Positions 1 through 5,158 of a stretch of 5,158 nt of DNA are shown here, in pieces; positions within the stretch are counted from its first letter, which is position 1; each line of letters opens with the position of its first letter. The position numbers and the translations under genes are program-made. This DNA is from an uncultured Oscillospiraceae bacterium (GTDB taxonomy: Bacteria > Bacillota > Clostridia > Oscillospirales > Oscillospiraceae): positions 1-5,158 of the forward strand of contig CAKUNB010000124.1 in the NCBI GenBank assembly GCA_934668285.1, written 5' to 3'. Below the pieces are notes generated by a model. That model was not told the DNA's origin and searched no databases. It worked only from the letters and a program-made list of their open reading frames with translations.

Positions 1-1776
1 GGCGATTTCCTCTAAGAAGCCGTTCAGCGTGGGGGGATCGTTATTTTCCATGTAAGTAACGAGCGAGGATTTCAGTTCGCGGACGTTTTCCAGCCGGGTG
101 CGGCTTTCCACGTCGTCCTTCTGCGTGAGCATGGCGGTGTAGCCCGTGCGAATGAGCAGCTCCTCGTAAAACTCCGGCAGCGGCAGCTCGTGCAGCAGCG
201 CGGCGCACTCCTCGATCATGGTTGAAAACGCCTGCAGCTTCGCCACCGCGCGGTCGAGCTGGTTATAGTCCCGCGCGTTGCGGATGATGTCGTACATTGG
301 CTTGTGCTCGGCGCGGCCGAACATGGCGACGGTCTCCACCGTCTTCGCGCCGATGCCGCGCGGGGGCTGATTGATAATACGGCTCAGGCGCAGATCGTCG
401 GCGCGGTTGTTGATGACCCACAGGTAGGCCAGCATGTCCTTGACCTCCGCGCGGTCGAAGAAGCGCGTGCCGCCGATGATGCGATAGCGCACGCCGGAGC
501 GCCGGAAGGCATATTCCAGCGCGTTTGACTGCGCGTTCGTGCGGTAGAGGACAGCGAATTTGTTAAAGCCCACGCCGTGCGACTCGGAGAGAATCTGATT
601 CGCAACGAAATTTGCCTCGTCGCTCTCGTTCATCGCCTCGTAGTGCAAAATCGGCTCGCCGCCGCCGTTGTTTGTCCAGAGGCGCTTGCCCTTGCGCCCG
701 CGATTGTTGGCGATGACGGCGTTGGCAGCATCCAGAATCCGCTGCGTGGAACGGTAGTTTTGCTCCAAGCGGATCGTCCGCGCGCCGTGGTAGTGCTTTT
801 CAAAGTCAAGAATGTTCTGGATCGTCGCCCCGCGGAAGCGGTAGATGCTCTGGTCGTCGTCGCCGACGACGCAGATGTTCTCATGCCGCCCCGCCAGAAG
901 CGAGGCCAGCAGATATTGCAGATGGTTCGTGTCCTGATACTCGTCAATGAGGACATAGCGGAATTTGCGCTGATAATAGTCCCGCGCATCCTCGAACTGC
1001 TGCAGAATCTGCACCGTCAGCAGGATGATATCGTCAAAATCCACCGCGTTGGAGGCGCGCAGGCGCTCCTGATACGCGCCATAAAGCTCGGCGATGCGGC
1101 GCAGGCGGTAGTCGTCGCCCGCGTCGCGCAGGCAATCGTCCGGCGAGGCCATTTTGTCCTTGGCCTTGGAGATCATGCCGAGAACGGTTCTGGGCGGAAA
1201 CACCTTTTCATCGAGGTTCTTCTCCCGCAGCAGCTCCTTGACCACGCGCTCGGAGTCCGCCGTGTCATAGATCGTGAAGCTGCGGTCGTAGCCGATACGC
1301 TCGATCTCGCGGCGCAGAATGCGGCAGCAGGCAGAGTGGAAGGTCATGGCCCAGACGTCGTTCGCCTCCGGCCCGAGCATGTTGGCAAGGCGCTCCTTCA
1401 GCTCATTTGCCGCCTTGTTGGTAAAGGTAATGGCGATAATCGACCACGGCACAGCCGGATGCAGCGCGGCGAGCGCATCGGCGTGTTCCCTTCCCTCCTC
1501 GGTGGGCTGCGCCGCCTGCGCCTCGAGGAAGAGCACATCCTCCTGCGTGATCTCGGGCGGCACCTCGGTGCTGTCGCTGCCGCAGCCGAAGCGGATGAGG
1601 TTGGCAATGCGATTGATGAGGACGGTGGTCTTGCCGCTGCCCGCACCGGCGAGCAGGAGCAGCGGCCCCTCCGTCGTCGTTACGGCCTCGAGCTGGCGGG
1701 GGTTCATATTGGAAAACTGCCGCGCAATATAGGCATTCCGCGCGGCAACAAAACGGGCTTCAAAGGATTCTGTCAT
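1..1776 (-). CDS. pcrA: ATP-dependent DNA helicase PcrA/UvrD family (SF1A), C-terminus cut by window edge
   Basis: This is a 3'-5' superfamily 1A helicase that acts in nucleotide excision repair and in clearing recombinase or stalled complexes from DNA (family knowledge). Reading leftward from ATG at 1776-1774 gives 592 uninterrupted codons that run off position 1. The family is usually about 740 aa, so the C-terminal part of domain 2A, including the last helicase motifs, is outside the window. Visible motifs are: Q-motif-like NPRQLEAV (about residues 25-32); Walker A AGAGSGKT (43-50); motif Ia AITFTNKAA (115-123); FDD (247-249); Walker B DEYQDT (278-283); motif III GDDDQSIYRFRG (305-316); LEQNYRST (337-344); YRTNAQS (411-417); IGGTRFFDR (434-442); and PPRGIG (471-476). 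Between Walker A and motif Ia lies about 42 extra, acidic residues (roughly 62-108) compared with Bacillus-type PcrA. The motif III aromatic is Phe314, where Bacillus PcrA has Trp. The Shine-Dalgarno is weak (AACGAGAA region), but the start fits the usual PcrA N-terminus, and the gene diverges from the ligase operon. Confidence 0.95.
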   Translation of the reverse strand, partial: MTESFEARFVAARNAYIARQFSNMNPRQLEAVTTTEGPLLLLAGAGSGKTTVLINRIANLIRFGCGSDSTEVPPEITQEDVLFLEAQAAQPTEEGREHADALAALHPAVPWSIIAITFTNKAANELKERLANMLGPEANDVWAMTFHSACCRILRREIERIGYDRSFTIYDTADSERVVKELLREKNLDEKVFPPRTVLGMISKAKDKMASPDDCLRDAGDDYRLRRIAELYGAYQERLRASNAVDFDDIILLTVQILQQFEDARDYYQRKFRYVLIDEYQDTNHLQYLLASLLAGRHENICVVGDDDQSIYRFRGATIQNILDFEKHYHGARTIRLEQNYRSTQRILDAANAVIANNRGRKGKRLWTNNGGGEPILHYEAMNESDEANFVANQILSESHGVGFNKFAVLYRTNAQSNALEYAFRRSGVRYRIIGGTRFFDRAEVKDMLAYLWVINNRADDLRLSRIINQPPRGIGAKTVETVAMFGRAEHKPMYDIIRNARDYNQLDRAVAKLQAFSTMIEECAALLHELPLPEFYEELLIRTGYTAMLTQKDDVESRTRLENVRELKSSLVTYMENNDPPTLNGFLEEIA

Positions 1777-1810
1777 AGCGGTTCTCGTTTCTTTTTGATT
1801 TTACCTCTTT

Positions 1811-1839
1811 ATTTTACTGCATTTCGTCCCGAAAAGAAA
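1811..1839 (-). promoter_or_regulatory. Possible weak promoter for the helicase gene
   Basis: On the minus strand a TAAAAT -10-like box (1816-1811) lies 17 bp from a poor -35-like TTTCTT (1839-1834). A second TAAAAT occurs at 1803-1798 without a recognisable -35. The stretch is AT-rich compared with both flanking genes, which fits a promoter region, but neither candidate is close to consensus. A promoter must lie somewhere in this 143-bp gap if the helicase gene is the first of its transcript. Confidence 0.2.
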
Positions 1840-1861
1840 GTACCGAATAAAATTTATTGTT

Positions 1862-1889
1862 TTGCTTTTTCGCGCTGTCATGCTATAAT
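1862..1889 (+). promoter_or_regulatory. Sigma-A extended -10 promoter of the ligase/acyltransferase operon
   Basis: A perfect TATAAT (1884-1889) is preceded by TGC (1881-1883), forming an extended -10 element. The -35 is poor: TTGCTT at 1862-1867 with a 16-bp spacer, or TTTGCT with 17 bp. An extended -10 can compensate for a weak -35. The predicted start of transcription is near 1896, giving a leader of about 24 nt before the ATG at 1920. This promoter lies downstream of an in-frame ATG at 1857, which argues against that upstream start. Confidence 0.7.
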
Positions 1890-1895
1890 GACAGC
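1874..1895. promoter_or_regulatory. Operator-like palindrome covering the -10 box
   Basis: GCTGTCAT (1874-1881) and ATGACAGC (1888-1895) are perfect 8-bp inverted arms separated by 6 bp. The dyad is centred inside the TATAAT box, so a dimeric protein bound here would block RNA polymerase. It is unlikely to be a terminator, because no T-run follows and most of it lies upstream of the predicted transcription start. A TetR-, GntR- or MarR-type repressor responding to an acyl-CoA or fatty acid would fit the downstream ligase, but no regulator gene is in the window and the site matches no operator I can name with confidence. Confidence 0.55.
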
Positions 1896-1906
1896 ATCTA
1901 CACGTC

Positions 1907-1913
1907 GGAGGAG
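1907..1913 (+). promoter_or_regulatory. Ribosome binding site of the acyl-CoA ligase gene
   Basis: GGAGGAG ends 6 nt before ATG 1920. It fixes the start at 1920 rather than at the in-frame ATG at 1857, which has no Shine-Dalgarno sequence and lies upstream of the predicted promoter. Confidence 0.8.
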
Positions 1914-1919
1914 ACCGCC

Positions 1920-3620
1920 ATGTCCATTTCTGCCAGCGCCCCTTGGTTCCACTATTACGGCACGATGCCGCGCACGATCGATTACCCCCGCACGACGCTC
2001 TATGCCCAGCTGGCGCAGACCGCGCGGCGCTATCCGAGGGACACGGCCTACGAGTTCATGGGGCGGCGGACGAGCTATGCCGCACTGCTGGCGCGTATCG
2101 ATCGGGCGGCGCTGGCGCTGCAAACGCTCGGCATCGGAAAGGGCGACCGCGTGACGATCTGTATGCCCAACACGCCGCAGGCCGTGGACTGCTTCTACGC
2201 GCTCAGCCGCCTCGGCGCGGTGTCCAATATGATCCATCCGCTCTCCGCGCCGCAGGAGATCACGTTCTATCTCGACGTTTCGCACAGCAAGGCGATTTTG
2301 ACGCTCGACCGCTTCTACGGGAAGGTGTCCGGCGCGGCGGCCAAGGCGGAGCAGCCGCCGAAGCTGCTCATTGCGCGCATCGAGGACGAGCTTTCCCTCC
2401 CGCTGCGGCTGGGCTTTTCGCTGACGGAGGCGAAAAAGTACCCCAAGCTGCCCGAAACCGGCTATCTGCTCTGGGCTGACGCGCTGAAAAATGCCGCCGG
2501 AGCGCTGCCCGCGCCGGACGAGGGCTATGCCGGCTGCGCCTCCATTCTCTATTCCGGCGGCACGACGGGCAAAACGAAGGGCATCTGCCTGTCCTCCTAT
2601 AATTTTAATGCGCTGGCGCTGCAAACGATTGCCGCCAGCGGCGTGGAAACGCTGCACGGGCTGTCGATGCTGTCGGTCATGCCGGTCTTCCACGGCTTCG
2701 GCCTCGGCATCGGGATTCACACCGCTCTCGTCGGCGGCGCGAGCTGTATTCTGGTCCCGAATTTCAGCATCAAGACCTACGCCAAGCTCCTGCGGACGAA
2801 GAAGCCGAATTTTATTCCCGGCGTTCCGACGTTGTTTGAGGCGCTGCTGCGGGCGGACGGGCTGGAAAAGCTCGATATGTCCTTCCTCGTCGGCGTGTTC
2901 TCCGGCGGCGACAGCCTCTCGCCGGAGCTCAAGCGCAAGGTCGACGCGTTCCTGCGGGCACATCACGCCACGGTACAGATTCGCGAGGGCTACGGCACAA
3001 CGGAATGCGTCACGGCAAGCTGCCTGACCCCGGCAGAATACGCCCGCGAGGGCTCCATCGGCGTTCCCTTCCCTGATACCTACTATAAAATCGTCCGCGT
3101 CGGCACGACCGAGGAGGTTGGGGCGGAGGTCGAGGGCGAAATCTGTCTGTCCGGCCCAACGGTCATGCTGGGCTATCTGGACAACCCAGAGGAGACCGCG
3201 CAGACCCTGCGCCGCCACGCCGACGGGCGCATCTGGCTGCACACCGGCGATCTGGGCAAGATGGATTGCGACGGCTTTGTCTATTTCCGCCAGCGCATCA
3301 AGCGCATGATCGTCACCTCCGGCTACAACGTCTACCCCAGCCAGCTGGAAAACATCATCGACGGGCACGAAAAGGTGCTGCTCTCGTGCGTCATCGGCGT
3401 GAAGGACCCTTACAAAATGCAGCGCATCAAGGCCTTTGTCGTCCTCAAGCCAGGCGTTGCGCCCTCCGAAGCGCTGAAAAAGGAGCTGCTGGCCTACTGC
3501 AAGGAGCGCATCGTGCGCTACGCACTGCCGTCGGAGATTGAATTCCGCGACGAGCTGCCGAAAACGCTCGTCGGCAAGGTCGCCTACCGCGAGCTGGAGG
3601 CGGAGGAGGCGGCCAAATGA
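1920..3620 (+). CDS. FadD-like fatty acyl-CoA ligase (ANL superfamily, AMP-forming)
   Basis: This is a class I adenylate-forming enzyme. It should activate a carboxylic acid, most likely a medium- or long-chain fatty acid, to an acyl-AMP and then transfer the acyl group to CoA in the cytoplasm (family knowledge). The 566-aa product matches FadD-type length. Visible core motifs are: the P-loop YSGGTTGKTKG (211-221), where the SGGTTG form resembles E. coli FadD rather than the common TSGTTG; A5 GYGTTEC (357-363); A7 HTGDLG (441-446); the hinge motif QRIKRMIVTSGYNVYP (458-473); and A10 PKTLVGKV (547-554) with the predicted catalytic Lys553. Both the large N-terminal and small C-terminal domains are intact. 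The start is set by the GGAGGAG site. It is first in an operon whose second gene overlaps it by 4 nt. Substrate chain length cannot be read from the sequence, and an aryl or other carboxylate is possible. Confidence 0.9.
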   Translation: MSISASAPWFHYYGTMPRTIDYPRTTLYAQLAQTARRYPRDTAYEFMGRRTSYAALLARIDRAALALQTLGIGKGDRVTICMPNTPQAVDCFYALSRLGAVSNMIHPLSAPQEITFYLDVSHSKAILTLDRFYGKVSGAAAKAEQPPKLLIARIEDELSLPLRLGFSLTEAKKYPKLPETGYLLWADALKNAAGALPAPDEGYAGCASILYSGGTTGKTKGICLSSYNFNALALQTIAASGVETLHGLSMLSVMPVFHGFGLGIGIHTALVGGASCILVPNFSIKTYAKLLRTKKPNFIPGVPTLFEALLRADGLEKLDMSFLVGVFSGGDSLSPELKRKVDAFLRAHHATVQIREGYGTTECVTASCLTPAEYAREGSIGVPFPDTYYKIVRVGTTEEVGAEVEGEICLSGPTVMLGYLDNPEETAQTLRRHADGRIWLHTGDLGKMDCDGFVYFRQRIKRMIVTSGYNVYPSQLENIIDGHEKVLLSCVIGVKDPYKMQRIKAFVVLKPGVAPSEALKKELLAYCKERIVRYALPSEIEFRDELPKTLVGKVAYRELEAEEAAK

Positions 3621-4324
3621 AGAAAGAACGCATCTGGGAGCTGGACGCGCTGCGCGGGCTGTGCATTCTCGGCATGATCGTCGTCCATTTCGTCTTTGAC
3701 CTCGTGTTTTTTGACGGGTTCGAGCTGACGCTGCCACTGTGGTTTCAGTATTTGCAGCAGTACGGTCACCTGTTTTTCATTCTCATCTCGGGCATCTGCG
3801 CCACGCTCGGCTCCAAGTCCTTCCGGCGCGGGCTGATCGTGTTCGGCGCGGGGCTGGCGGTGTCGTATACGACGCTCTTTGCCGATTATATCGTCGGGAT
3901 GGCGGGGCTTCGCATCTGGTTCGGCATTTTGCATCTGCTGGGCCTGTGTATGCTGGTCTATCCGCTGTTCCGGCGGCTGCCGTGGTGGGCGCTGGCGCTG
4001 CTTGGGGCGGCGTTCGTGGCGCTCGGCATCTGGTTTGCACAGGTGACGGTTTCGGTCGATTTCCTGTTTCCGCTCGGGCTGCGCTCCGGTAATATATTCA
4101 CAGGCAGTGATTATTTTCCCGTTTTCCCCGGCCTTGGCTGGTTCCTGCTCGGCGCGGCGCTCGGCAAGACCGTCTATCGCAAGCGCCGCAGCTTGCTGCC
4201 AAAGGCGCCGTCGGAATGTTGGCTTTTCCGGTTCCTGCGCTTCTGCGGCAGGCATTCGCTGGAGATTTATCTCCTGCATCAGCCTGTTTTGCTCGGGATC
4301 GCCGTTCTGATTGCCGCCCTTTGA
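3617..4324 (+). CDS. HGSNAT/DUF1624-type multi-pass membrane protein, putative acyltransferase
   Basis: A 235-aa integral membrane protein with about seven hydrophobic segments (roughly residues 12-32, 48-64, 72-92, 99-118, 122-141, 168-187 and 210-234). The N-terminal pattern ELDALRGLCILGMIVVHFVFDL (residues 8-29, with RG at 13-14 and His24), HLFFILISG (51-59), FGILHLLG (102-109), YFPVFPGLGWFLLG (166-179) and GRHSLEIYLLHQP (211-223) are typical of bacterial proteins with a heparan-alpha-glucosaminide N-acetyltransferase catalytic domain. In the characterised family member an acyl group from cytosolic acyl-CoA is moved to an acceptor across the membrane; most bacterial homologues are uncharacterised. 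The start ATG overlaps the ligase stop in ATGA (3617-3620). A strong GGAGGAGG (3602-3609) inside the ligase's end lies 7 nt upstream, so the two are translationally coupled. The acceptor and acyl donor are unknown. Assignment to the broader acyltransferase-3 type is a less likely alternative. Confidence 0.8.
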   Translation: MKKERIWELDALRGLCILGMIVVHFVFDLVFFDGFELTLPLWFQYLQQYGHLFFILISGICATLGSKSFRRGLIVFGAGLAVSYTTLFADYIVGMAGLRIWFGILHLLGLCMLVYPLFRRLPWWALALLGAAFVALGIWFAQVTVSVDFLFPLGLRSGNIFTGSDYFPVFPGLGWFLLGAALGKTVYRKRRSLLPKAPSECWLFRFLRFCGRHSLEIYLLHQPVLLGIAVLIAAL

Positions 4325-4377
4325 GGCCGGACGAAGGCGAATTGTTCAAACTGTCCATTCTGCATTCGCAGCAGGAA

Positions 4378-4397
4378 GGAGATTTGTATAAATTTCC
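4378..4397. other. Short inverted repeat upstream of the small-ORF promoter
   Basis: GGAGATTT (4378-4385) and AAATTTCC (4390-4397) can form an 8-bp hairpin, one pair being G-U, with a GTAT loop. It lies 54 nt after the membrane protein stop codon and just before the -35 box at 4401. No contiguous T-run follows, only T-rich sequence, so it is at best a weak terminator for the ligase operon. It could instead be an operator for the next promoter. No better terminator is visible between 4325 and 4400. Confidence 0.3.
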
Positions 4398-4400
4398 AGC

Positions 4401-4429
4401 TTGACTTTTGGCTTTTAAAGCATTATAGT
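4401..4429 (+). promoter_or_regulatory. Strong sigma-A promoter upstream of the small hydrophobic ORF
   Basis: TTGACT (4401-4406) and TATAGT (4424-4429) are separated by exactly 17 bp, and each box matches the consensus at five of six positions. The predicted transcription start is near 4436. It can drive the 75-codon ORF and, if the terminator at 4709 is read through, the substrate-binding protein gene. An in-frame TTG at 4432 lies upstream of the predicted transcription start and so is excluded as the start codon. The spacer contains the palindrome GCTTTTAAAGC (4411-4421). Confidence 0.8.
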
Positions 4430-4454
4430 GTTTGCAAAGCAAAACAAATCCAGC

Positions 4455-4462
4455 AGAGGAGG
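4455..4462 (+). promoter_or_regulatory. Ribosome binding site of the small hydrophobic ORF
   Basis: AGAGGAGG lies 8 nt before ATG 4471. It is close to the ideal Shine-Dalgarno sequence, which supports real translation of the ORF and sets its start. Confidence 0.8.
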
Positions 4463-4470
4463 CCGCAGCA

Positions 4471-4698
4471 ATGTTTTCTTGTTTCTTCCATCAAAATAAT
4501 ACTGCCTCCAATTCCGCGTTCTCTATGAACGCTTGCTTTGCTGCGGCTTTCGCTCTGCTTCTGATGGGTACCATGAGCATGGTATCCATTCTTTTTTCTA
4601 TTTCCGTATCCATTATTATGATTTCCGTCCTGCTGCTTCTGGCACTGGGTGTCATTCTGGTACACGCAGCTCCGTCGAAGGAACGCGAAGTTCGGTAG
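4471..4698 (+). CDS. Small hydrophobic Leu/Ile/Val-rich protein of unknown function (possible leader ORF)
   Basis: I do not recognise a family. The 75-aa product has a polar, Asn/Ser-rich N-terminus with Cys4 and Cys22. A long hydrophobic stretch follows at about residues 20-65, enough for two closely spaced membrane helices, and the tail is short and charged (SKEREVR). By direct count, 21 of the 36 residues from 29 to 64 are Leu, Ile or Val. The start is supported by the AGAGGAGG site and by the promoter at 4401-4429. Codons are more AT-rich than in the neighbouring genes. The stop is 10 nt before a strong intrinsic terminator, and the gene beyond it encodes a probable branched-chain amino acid binding protein. 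It may be a small membrane protein with its own transcript, or the coding part of an attenuation leader; at 75 codons it is long for a classical leader peptide. Confidence 0.65.
   Translation: MFSCFFHQNNTASNSAFSMNACFAAAFALLLMGTMSMVSILFSISVSIIMISVLLLLALGVILVHAAPSKEREVR
4566..4587 (+). other. Stem-loop inside the small ORF
   Basis: GGGTACCAT (4566-4574) pairs with ATGGTATCC (4579-4587) over 9 bp, with one G-U pair and a GAGC loop. It covers codons for residues 32-39, immediately ahead of the densest Ile/Val/Leu codon run. It could act as a transcriptional pause hairpin in a leader or be incidental. Pairing is visible directly; any role is inference. Confidence 0.4.
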
Positions 4699-4708
4699 TT
4701 TTGTTACC

Positions 4709-4745
4709 AAAACCGGCCTCGTCCTTTCGACGAAGGCCGGTTTTT
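4709..4745 (+). terminator. Intrinsic (rho-independent) terminator
   Basis: AAAACCGGCC (4709-4718) pairs perfectly with GGCCGGTTTT (4735-4744). An inner CGTC/GACG stem (4720-4723 with 4729-4732) sits around a CTTTC loop. The descending arm runs into TTTTT (4741-4745). It stands 10 nt after the small ORF's stop codon and 32 nt before the binding protein ATG. It should either end the small ORF's transcript or attenuate expression of the downstream transporter gene. Confidence 0.9.
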
Positions 4746-4761
4746 GTATATACTTTTTTGT

Positions 4762-4768
4762 AAAGGAG
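4762..4768 (+). promoter_or_regulatory. Ribosome binding site of the substrate-binding protein gene
   Basis: AAAGGAG lies 9 nt before ATG 4778 and, with the classic MKK lipoprotein signal that follows, fixes the start. Only about 30 nt separate the terminator from the ATG. A TATACT at 4749-4754 could be a -10 box, but no good -35 stands 16-18 bp upstream of it. Confidence 0.75.
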
Positions 4769-4777
4769 AAAAGGAAA

Positions 4778-5158
4778 ATGAAAAAGTTATTTGCAATGGT
4801 ACTCGCAGTCGTAATGATTGTAGGGCTGTTTGCCGGCTGTGGCAAGCAGGACAGCTTTGATGGCAAGACGATCAAGCTCGGCTTCAGCGGCCCGCTGACG
4901 GGCGATGCCGCCATGTACGGCAACGCCGCCAAGAACGCCATCGAGTTGGCCGTCAAGGAAATCAACGCCCTCGGCGGTCTGCAATTCGAGCTCAATGCCA
5001 AGGACGATGTCAGCGACGCGGAGAAGGCCGTCAGCGCCTATAAGAGCCTCGTTGACTGGGGTATGCAGATTATGGTCGGTGCCGTCACCACCACTCCCTG
5101 CATCGCCGTCGCGGCCGAGGCCAACAAGGACCGTGTGTTCTGCCTGACCCCCTCCGCC
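4778..5158 (+). CDS. ABC transporter substrate-binding lipoprotein, LivJ/Peripla_BP_6 type, C-terminus cut by window edge
   Basis: This should be the extracytoplasmic, lipid-anchored binding protein that delivers a ligand, probably a branched-chain or other amino acid, to an ABC importer (family knowledge). The first 127 codons are present; the family is usually about 370-400 aa, so roughly two thirds is missing. A signal peptide starts MKKLF, has a hydrophobic core at residues 5-19 and ends in the lipobox FAGC, with the predicted lipidated Cys21. The mature part begins with IKLGFSGPLTGDAAMYG (32-48), the hallmark opening of the type I periplasmic binding fold. It continues with AIELAVKEINALGG (54-67) and the ligand-cleft-type segment MVGAVTTTPCIAVA (99-112). 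Partner permease and ATPase genes would be expected downstream, outside the window. Ligand specificity cannot be read from this part; amides, urea or aromatic compounds are also bound by this family. Expression may depend on readthrough of the terminator just upstream. Confidence 0.9.
   Translation, partial: MKKLFAMVLAVVMIVGLFAGCGKQDSFDGKTIKLGFSGPLTGDAAMYGNAAKNAIELAVKEINALGGLQFELNAKDDVSDAEKAVSAYKSLVDWGMQIMVGAVTTTPCIAVAAEANKDRVFCLTPSA

Noticed and set aside
1846..1858. AT-only palindrome AATAAAATTTATT in the divergent intergenic region
   Set aside because: It is made only of A and T in an AT-rich gap, so chance is likely. It is not placed on a recognisable promoter box.
1857..1919. Upstream ATG extending the ligase by 21 residues
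   Set aside because: It has no Shine-Dalgarno sequence and lies upstream of the predicted promoter -10 box. ATG 1920 has a strong GGAGGAG at the right distance.
577..2154. 525-codon plus-strand open frame opposite the helicase gene
   Set aside because: It is antisense to an intact helicase with all motifs, runs through the intergenic region into another frame of the ligase gene, and shows no coherent domain. High GC content commonly leaves such frames open.
1878..3737. 619-codon minus-strand open frame opposite the ligase gene
   Set aside because: It is a shadow of the motif-complete acyl-CoA ligase, with an Arg/Ala/Gly-rich composition typical of the antisense of GC-rich coding DNA.
4325..4340. 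GGCCGGACGAAGGC-like sequence after the membrane protein stop, resembling part of the later terminator
   Set aside because: It does not form a stable hairpin with a T-run. The similarity to 4729-4740 is short and probably coincidental.
4432..4470. TTG start extending the small hydrophobic protein by 13 residues
   Set aside because: It lies just before the predicted transcription start and has no ribosome binding site, while ATG 4471 follows AGAGGAGG at 8 nt.
4423..5001. 192-codon minus-strand open frame opposite the small ORF and binding protein
   Set aside because: It reads through a terminator and is antisense to two better-supported genes. No domain or ribosome binding site supports it.

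Overview
The window looks like chromosomal DNA from a fairly GC-rich Gram-positive anaerobe of the Clostridia, most plausibly an Oscillospiraceae-type (Clostridium cluster IV) gut bacterium. This rests on purine-rich GGAGG ribosome binding sites, sigma-A-type promoters in short AT-rich gaps between GC-rich genes, a PcrA-type helicase and a lipoprotein-type solute-binding protein. The taxonomic placement is inference, since no rRNA or other marker gene is present.

Layout: (1) Positions 1-1776, minus strand: the N-terminal 592 codons of a PcrA/UvrD-type DNA helicase, cut off by the left edge. (2) Positions 1777-1919: a 143-bp divergent intergenic region. It holds an extended -10 promoter for the rightward operon, with a clear operator-like palindrome over the -10 box. 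(3) Positions 1920-4324, plus strand: a two-gene, translationally coupled operon. The first gene is a 566-aa FadD-like acyl-CoA ligase. The second is a 235-aa multi-pass membrane protein of the HGSNAT/DUF1624 acyltransferase-like family. Their stop and start codons overlap (ATGA). (4) Positions 4325-4470: a spacer with a weak hairpin and a near-consensus sigma-A promoter. (5) Positions 4471-4698: a 75-codon gene for a very hydrophobic small protein rich in Leu, Ile and Val, followed 10 nt later by a strong intrinsic terminator. (6) Positions 4778-5158: the first 127 codons of a Peripla_BP_6/LivJ-type lipoprotein, the binding component of an amino-acid-type ABC transporter, cut off by the right edge.

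How the parts may work together: the ligase could make acyl-CoA that the membrane protein uses to acylate an extracytoplasmic acceptor. The tight coupling is seen in the sequence; the joint function is inferred. In the right part, one promoter is followed by a Leu/Ile/Val-rich small ORF containing a 9-bp stem-loop, then a terminator, then a probable branched-chain amino acid binding protein gene. This has the geometry of a transcription-attenuation leader, although the small ORF is long for a leader peptide and may simply encode a small membrane protein. No RNA genes, CRISPR arrays, insertion sequences or attachment sites were seen.
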